Shown piece by piece: positions 58,843 through 64,000 of a DNA stretch of 64,000 nucleotides (position 1 is its first letter; each line of letters starts with the position of its first letter). Position numbers and translations under genes: made by a program. The stretch is from Fasciolopsis buskii (Eukaryota; Platyhelminthes; Trematoda; Plagiorchiida; Fasciolidae). The stretch is taken from assembly GCA_008360955.1 (NCBI GenBank), contig LUCM01001942.1, forward strand, positions 33,972-97,971, given 5' to 3'. Under the pieces are notes generated by a model. The model did not search any database, was not told the DNA's origin, and saw only the letters and a list, made by a program, of their open reading frames with translations.

Positions 58843-60786
58843 TGTCCGTAATGTCCGCGCCATTCTAGTCCCCGGGAACTATTATCTCCAATCAATCACG
58901 GTTCTTTCTGTTGAGTACTGTTACCTCTTATTTGAGAGATACTGACATATTGACTTCCTCGGATAAACAGAAAAATGATCTATGAGAGGTTACTTGTCTA
59001 AACGACGAACTGAAACGATAGAACGTCAACAGATCTCGATAATGGAATCAATCAAATGTGGTAGTTCCATTGAAAAGAACGCATTTTTATAACTTTAATT
59101 TCTTGTGTTGCTTCGTTTCACTGCGCTTGGTAAGCATATACAACTGTGATTTTTTCAAAATACATTCATTTCTCCAAATGAATTCGTAAACGAACTTTAA
59201 TTCGTCATGTTTTCTTCGTCCTTTCTGACTCTCCTAATATTCTGCGGTTGTCAAGTGGATTAAATGTCTGTCACACCCTAAAGGCCCGTCGTTCGCCACC
59301 CATTTCGGCAGAAGGCAATTGGCTGCCTCCCATCTCGTTATGACGTCATATCTACTGGGACATTATGTCGTTTCTTGTCAATCAAAATTTCATAGTCGTT
59401 TTTGCCGTTTCCCCTCTCTAACCGCGTGTAGTGGGCCCTTCTGGTTATGGGGGCATGCCACATCCTCTACACTTACGCTTGAAGTATGTCATACATGATT
59501 AAGTGTGCAAGGTGTCTGAAACAAAATGCAGGTTAGATTTATGAGCACCAGTACGATTTTGGCCTATTCATTTTGGTGCCCAAAAATGAGACACCATGGC
59601 CCGGTGGTTTCAAACGATATTTTGTCATTCTGACACTGCTCATATTGTCGCCTTGAGGATGATTGCAAAGCCATGTGGGATAGCTAGGCATTCATTGGCC
59701 TACTACACTCTGAGACGTGCGTTGTTCTATAGAATGAGCTGTATGTTGGTCCTCAATTTTGACTCACGATAGTTCTCCAAGTTCACTCTTATCCACCATT
59801 GCAGTCGTCCCAGATGGTCTGATTCATTTGTGTGCAAACTACTTGATGTGCATTAGTAGTGTAAACACGAAAGACATATAAGGAAGCTAAGTGAGATTTA
59901 ACCGGTGAATTACTTTCTGAGAACTTCAGTGCATTTGAGGACTGAACCGATTCGATGGAAAAATAGGGACGAAAATTGGGGCTGGTTTTAGTCGATTGGC
60001 GCACTGGGAACAGCTGCTCGTGTAACAGTTGGCAAACGTTGGTTCGATGAGTAGTCGTCGTTGTGATGCATATAATCTGGGCCACACAAATTGAATTTCC
60101 CACCGTCATTGTGGACCATATCGTCACAGATGTTTAACCTTGCCACGGGATGGAAAATTTCACATTTTGGCACAGACACTCGCGGTCTATAGGGTTCGAT
60201 TAGATGAATGAATTCAGTTTGCTAGATATTGGTAATCTATTTGTTTTGCATAAGGACCTCGGAATTTCGCTACGTCAAGTGTTACGCTCTCGGCTGTAGC
60301 AGAAATACCCGTATGCATAAGACCATAATAATTTGACCATTCTCGGGTGCGGTTCACATAAATCTAAATGATACTTACTTATTGTGAAGTCCATCAATTT
60401 CGAGGAAAATCCCAGTTACAAGCTATTGCATTGACAAAATTAAAACCATTGCATGTGAACATACAGTAACAGCAACATTCTGAACCGCCAGTACCAGTCA
60501 ACCGCACAGTTCACCTAAAGGAACGTGTATGTGTGCCAATCTGGCTGCAGTTAGATCTACCAACGACTTAAATAATCAGTTACGTCAGCGAACAATTCAC
60601 TAGGCCATTTGAGTCAACTCACAACGCGCAAACAGAAACAGCATGAGAACAGTACCACAGATCCCAGTGAGAATGTGGAGTGCGGGAATGAGTAGGTGGA
60701 TCATGAGATTTGTTTCTTTATCGATCACACCATTGTTACGTTGGAAAGGGATATAGGTATGTTTTCAGTATACTAAAGAGTAGAGT
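58843..60786. other. 3' flank of ELMO and intergenic region
   Basis: Contains the ELMO 3' UTR of unknown length and a SINE-C copy (59245-59480). An ATTAAA at 59259-59264 lies inside the SINE. No other feature was recognised. Confidence 0.5.
59245..59480 (+). mobile_element. SINE-C copy
   Basis: The head TGGATTAAATGTCTGTCACA matches 9.86 and 43.6 kb. The tail CGTGTAGTGGGCCCTTCTGG with GGGCATGCCACATCC matches 43.8 and 57.2 kb. The B box has been lost. Confidence 0.65.
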
Positions 60787-61104
60787 ATGACAAAATTTCA
60801 TGCGATGGCAATGCGCCAGACTCTAATGGTCAAAATTCCAGTTTCCAACCGCGAACATATTAAGTCGAATAGTCGCAAAAGTGCATTCGATAGGCTTCAG
60901 CTTGTGCCAATTTCCCGGCCAACATCGGTTCTTGCTGCTTCCATTCGTAAACCTGTCCCCAGTGTTCCATTTTATGCACACTGTGAACAAGAAATTTTAT
61001 TCAAGCATTTTACATTGATGTTTGTTGGTAGTGTGTTCTCTCTGTTGATGGGTGAACAGAATTTTCCCGAAAGCTTACGTCCGGTTTTGCGATCTCGGCT
61101 ATCC
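60787..61104 (+). CDS. Candidate exon of an unrecognised second gene
   Basis: Open for up to 106 codons and ending at the donor TCC|GTAAGA, phase 0. The later half looks protein-like: RKPVPSVPFYAHCEQEILFK, then HFTLMFVGSVFSLLMGEQNF and PESLRPVLRSRLS, with an amphipathic or hydrophobic helix. I do not recognise a family. The start could be the ATG at 60787 or an acceptor within the frame. It joins in phase to 61387. It lies 1.9 kb after the ELMO stop on the same strand. Confidence 0.5.
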
Positions 61105-61202
61105 GTAAGATATTAATTCAAATGAGTTTCTAGCCTTGCGTTAATGTTTATAAATTTGCGGAAAAACATGAAATTTACTCAGGGCCATCTTCCAACCTCA
61201 TA

Positions 61203-61350
61203 ATCGGCGGTGGCCGAACGGATAAGATCGTGGCGTTTGGACGTGAAGGTTGCGGGTTCGAATCCTCTTACTTGGCAGCCCTCTGGTGGCCGCGGCCCCC
61301 TTCCTGACAAATGATGTACATTGTTGTTTCACTATTAAAGTAAGTAAAAG
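61203..61350 (+). mobile_element. SINE-B copy, best preserved, tRNA-derived
   Basis: GGCGGTGGCCGAACGGATAA resembles the 5' half of a class II tRNA (Leu/Ser type) with its A box. GCGGGTTCGAATCC is a consensus B box. The tail TTGGCAGCCCTCTGGTGG, AATGATGTACATTGTTG and ATTAAAGTAAGTAAAAGAT defines the family. It lies in a 282-nt intron of the second gene model. The acceptor-stem pairing and discriminator end of a working tRNA are absent. Confidence 0.8.
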
Positions 61351-61386
61351 ATAAAAAACCTATGAACTTCGGATTAGGAGTTACAG

Positions 61387-61448
61387 TTACCGAATGTGGA
61401 GAACCCAATATGGTTTGCCGACGTAAAGATGAGAAAGTGCAAGCTAAG
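61387..61448 (+). CDS. Candidate exon of the unrecognised second gene
   Basis: Follows the acceptor AGGAGTTACAG and reads LPNVENPIWFADVKMRKCKL in phase 0 with the previous candidate exon. It ends at AG|GTCTGT, or alternatively at GAC|GTAAAG (61423) after LPNVENPIWFAD. No family recognised. Confidence 0.45.
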
Positions 61449-61561
61449 GTCTGTTCAGTATTCCTGCGTACTCCGTGTTCTGGTCACGGGTTCCGTGTAC
61501 GGCACAAATGCTCTGAAAAATTGTGTGCAATGAACTTGTGTTGTTCCTTTCGGGGTTTCAG

Positions 61562-61618
61562 GTAAAAGGACATTCAAGCAGCTGTGATATATCATGTCAC
61601 TCAGTAGTGTATGCTTTT
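61562..61618 (+). CDS. Candidate short exon of the unrecognised second gene
   Basis: Reads VKGHSSSCDISCHSVVYAF between the acceptor GGGTTTCAG and donor TTT|GTGAGT, phase 0. It follows naturally if the preceding exon stops at 61422. If that exon runs to 61448, an acceptor at 61578 fits instead. Function unknown. Confidence 0.35.
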
Positions 61619-62837
61619 GTGAGTATTATGGACAGTATCGAGTTATTTATGACGAAATCGACAGGAACGGAAAATGCTTTACAGTTTTATTTACTGAAGA
61701 GCAGTCATTCGCCATTTAGTTGATGTCGAGAGTTTCCTATTTGCCTATGGGTAACCATAATTTTAACAAGTGTGCATGTAATTACAAGTAAGACAACAAT
61801 AGTGCATTGTGGTAGGTCGTAATGCGTGAAAACTGCTCTTACGTTAACGGAAATTGCACTGCTGTTCGAAGTAGTTTTGGCGTTTCAATAACGCTTTAAT
61901 GCATCTTCAAAATTTGCGACCTTACTCTATTTCGGTGAGTCGAAAAGAATGATACAATGTGCTTAGCTTGACAGCAGGGCGGGGAACGTTTCATGAGACT
62001 GGATTTCAGTTTCAAGGCCGCGTTACCTTGTGACATATTTACTATATTATGACTGGCTATTCGAATTCGATGCTCGTTCCCAAGGGATGCCAACTCTGAA
62101 GACAACTTGCTAATCAGTTTTAGTATATGTAACAGTGAAAATGGGTAGACCTGAAAATAGCAGTTGTCCTAGCTACAAAGCTCTTAACTATATCAGACTG
62201 ATCAGGCTTACTGGACACACTCCTATTCTCTGATAACCACGGTGTTAGGTATTCCCATATATGATACTACTGTAGTGCATTTCTGACACTAGAGTGGCCT
62301 ACCTATAAGGATCAGGCAATCAGTAAGAAATTTTTTTATATTACTGAGGCTTTATTAGATAACTGCAACGTTGCACGACCGTTGGTCAGTGACAAGGCCG
62401 TGCAACGATGAACAACAGAGTGAGAAACGAACGGCAGATGTGAGATACTGAAGGGCAACACTAAATTTTTAAACATACTTTTGTACGTACGCGGTTTGCT
62501 TCGGTCCTGCAGAAATCACGGAAGCAATCAAAATGGAACTTTCCGCTGACGCGACGTAACAGGAGAATGGTTATAATTTTTGTGTGAAATTCCCCAAAAC
62601 TCCCGTTCGAATCAGGGTTGCATACTGTTCTGTATGTGACTCACTCCATTTTCTTTCTGCTTCCGTGGAGAGTTTGGACTATTACATTATACTACTGCAA
62701 TATAGTATCTGAATGAATTTTTAAGTATTTGAATGTACATTTTAAAATTTTGCTTGACAGTAACTAGATACAGTGGCTCAGATAAACACTGCATTATTTT
62801 CTCTAATTAGGTACCAAATGTACTTTTCATTTTCAAG
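61619..62837. other. Putative intron of the second gene
   Basis: About 1.2 kb without recognisable content. The frames on either strand are short and carry no motif. Confidence 0.4.
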
Positions 62838-62900
62838 GTCATGAGAGTAGCTTTCTCAGAAGAATACGCCGATCAAGTTGAATATAATTTCACCTCTGAG
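62838..62900 (+). CDS. Candidate short exon of the unrecognised second gene
   Basis: Reads VMRVAFSEEYADQVEYNFTS and then E, after the acceptor TTCATTTTCAAG and before the donor GAG|GTATTC. It keeps phase 0 with 61618. The frame stays open beyond the donor to about 63009, so the border is uncertain. Confidence 0.35.
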
Positions 62901-63016
62901 GTATTCAGAATCCCATTGACCTATTTTTACGGCTCTTCTTTGAGGTCTGAGAAAATATCGCACTTATTTCAGCTTAATTTACAATCTCTTACTTTTCTGC
63001 ATTCCTCATAATGCAG

Positions 63017-63243
63017 TTTATCCCGAGTACAACCCCAGTTCTGACAGCAAAAAGTGGAGCATTAAAATTCTTCATTTCGTCGGTTTTCGTCAGCTTATTC
63101 CACTAGGACCTGATAACCGAACTTACCAGCATTTCAAGATTCTCCAAGGTCGTTCGGAATGGAATGGTGATGGCATGAATTTCCACTCGGCACTAATCAT
63201 CTCACCAGCTGAGCTGTACGTTTCTTGGTCTGGTGATGAGTAA
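63017..63243 (+). CDS. Candidate (possibly terminal) exon of the unrecognised second gene
   Basis: After the acceptor CATAATGCAG (63007-63016) the frame reads YPEYNPSSDSKKWSIKILHF, VGFRQLIPLGPDNRTYQHFK and MNFHSALIISPAELYVSWSG, to TAA at 63241-63243. Composition and hydrophobic patterning look like a folded domain. A donor TG|GTGATG lies just before the stop, so the exon may not be terminal. The phase does not match the end of 62838-62900 exactly, so either a small exon is missing or that border is wrong. No family recognised. Confidence 0.5.
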
Positions 63244-64000
63244 ATCAGTCAGTAGAATGGGGGGGGGTTCTCCTCTTGAAATTTTTGTTGCTTTTACGAG
63301 GGCGGTAAATCGGAAATTTGGTAGAGGGATATGTAACGAGACGGCAAACTGCGAACCGCATAATAGAATGACTGCAACACCTGAGGTTATGTGATTAGAT
63401 CACATAGTGGAGAATGGGATAACCTTTCACGAATACATTTTTTACCTTAAGTCATCTCTTATTTTCGAAACAGGATATGTGAGCTTATGATTTTTTTATC
63501 GCGTTCACAAATGTTGTTTAACCGTCTGATAAAAAATGGGATTCTTTTAGCAGACGCAAGTATTCAAGAGAATAGGAAACCAGCGAGGAGTCGAAAATTT
63601 TCTAGCGTGGAACTTTAAAATCTATTTCGATAGAAGACTGACTATTATTGGCCAAATTCCGTTTTGGTCCATGGATTCTGAACTGTATCACACTTTTTGT
63701 ATCTCACTGACAACTTAATGAAAAGACATTATAATTGCTGATCACGTGACCTACTGACCTTGGACCAAGTAATTCACCGTTTGCTTCGATTTGCTTAGAA
63801 GAATAATTCACTGCGTATCATCATTTCTATTGGAACAAGTACAAGCAATGGCAGACACATTTATGGTTTAGTTTGTGAGAGGTAACTGTGGGAATGCGTC
63901 TATGAACCAATGGTACTAGAAGTTTCGTAGCAAACTCAACGAAACGCAGATTGAATAAACAAATGACTAAATCCGTAACACACTACTAATGTGATCGGTG
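63244..64000. other. Window end, no recognisable content
   Basis: A GGGGGGGG run lies near 63259. No exon, repeat family or RNA gene is recognised on either strand. Confidence 0.6.

Noticed and set aside
61203..61276. Functional tRNA gene (Leu/Ser type)
   Set aside because: A and B boxes are good, but the acceptor stem does not close and the sequence is repeated with a common tail elsewhere, so it is a SINE head.
1..64000. CRISPR array, bacterial operon, rRNA genes
   Set aside because: No regularly spaced repeats, no Shine-Dalgarno-linked gene runs and no rRNA-like sequence. The DNA is clearly eukaryotic.

Overview
This is eukaryotic, intron-rich, repeat-rich DNA. Most of the window is one large spliced gene on the + strand. 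It encodes an ELMO/CED-12 family protein (engulfment and cell motility protein, the partner of DOCK180-type Rac activators). Seventeen short coding exons lie between about 1.34 and 58.84 kb. All reading phases match across the junctions, and the translated pieces follow the order of vertebrate ELMO1: Ras-binding/ubiquitin-like domain, armadillo repeats, ELMO domain, helical linker, PH domain, proline-rich C-terminus. The 5' end of the gene (start codon and first coding exon) is not seen and probably lies upstream. A 35-nt micro-intron near the 5' end, multi-kb introns farther down, tRNA-derived SINEs, decayed RTE/CR1-like LINEs, a Penelope-like fragment and abundant AT microsatellites together suggest a digenean flatworm with a large genome, such as a Fasciola-like fluke. 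The organism is an inference.

Layout. 1-1.5 kb: ELMO N-terminal (RBD) exons. 1.5-14.5 kb: 13-kb intron with a LINE 3' end (6.9-7.3 kb), a SINE-C copy (9.8-10.1 kb) and microsatellites. 14.5-18.4 kb: first two Arm exons, with a dead LINE on the - strand between them. 18.4-26.3 kb: intron with a foldback element, a degenerate second copy of the next ELMO exon (19.04-19.18 kb) and SINE-A. 26.3-27.1 kb: Arm exons. 27.1-34.4 kb: intron with SINE-B, a + strand LINE with its AT tail, another SINE-B and SINE-A. 34.4-46.0 kb: end of the Arm region and the ELMO domain. 46.0-54.2 kb: linker and PH exons, with SINE-B and a Penelope-like fragment in the introns. 56.5 and 58.7 kb: end of the PH domain and the proline-rich tail with the stop codon. 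60.8-63.2 kb: candidate exons of a second + strand gene that I do not recognise.

Biology. By family knowledge, ELMO proteins bind active RhoG/Arl-type GTPases through the N-terminal half. They bind the SH3 domain of DOCK proteins through the PH/C-terminal proline-rich region, giving Rac activation for engulfment, migration and cytoskeletal remodelling. The fluke protein keeps this domain order but is about 250 residues longer than human ELMO1, because of low-complexity insertions. No promoter, CRISPR array, rRNA gene or convincing functional tRNA gene was found. Nearly all open reading frames over 60 codons are chance or repeat-derived.
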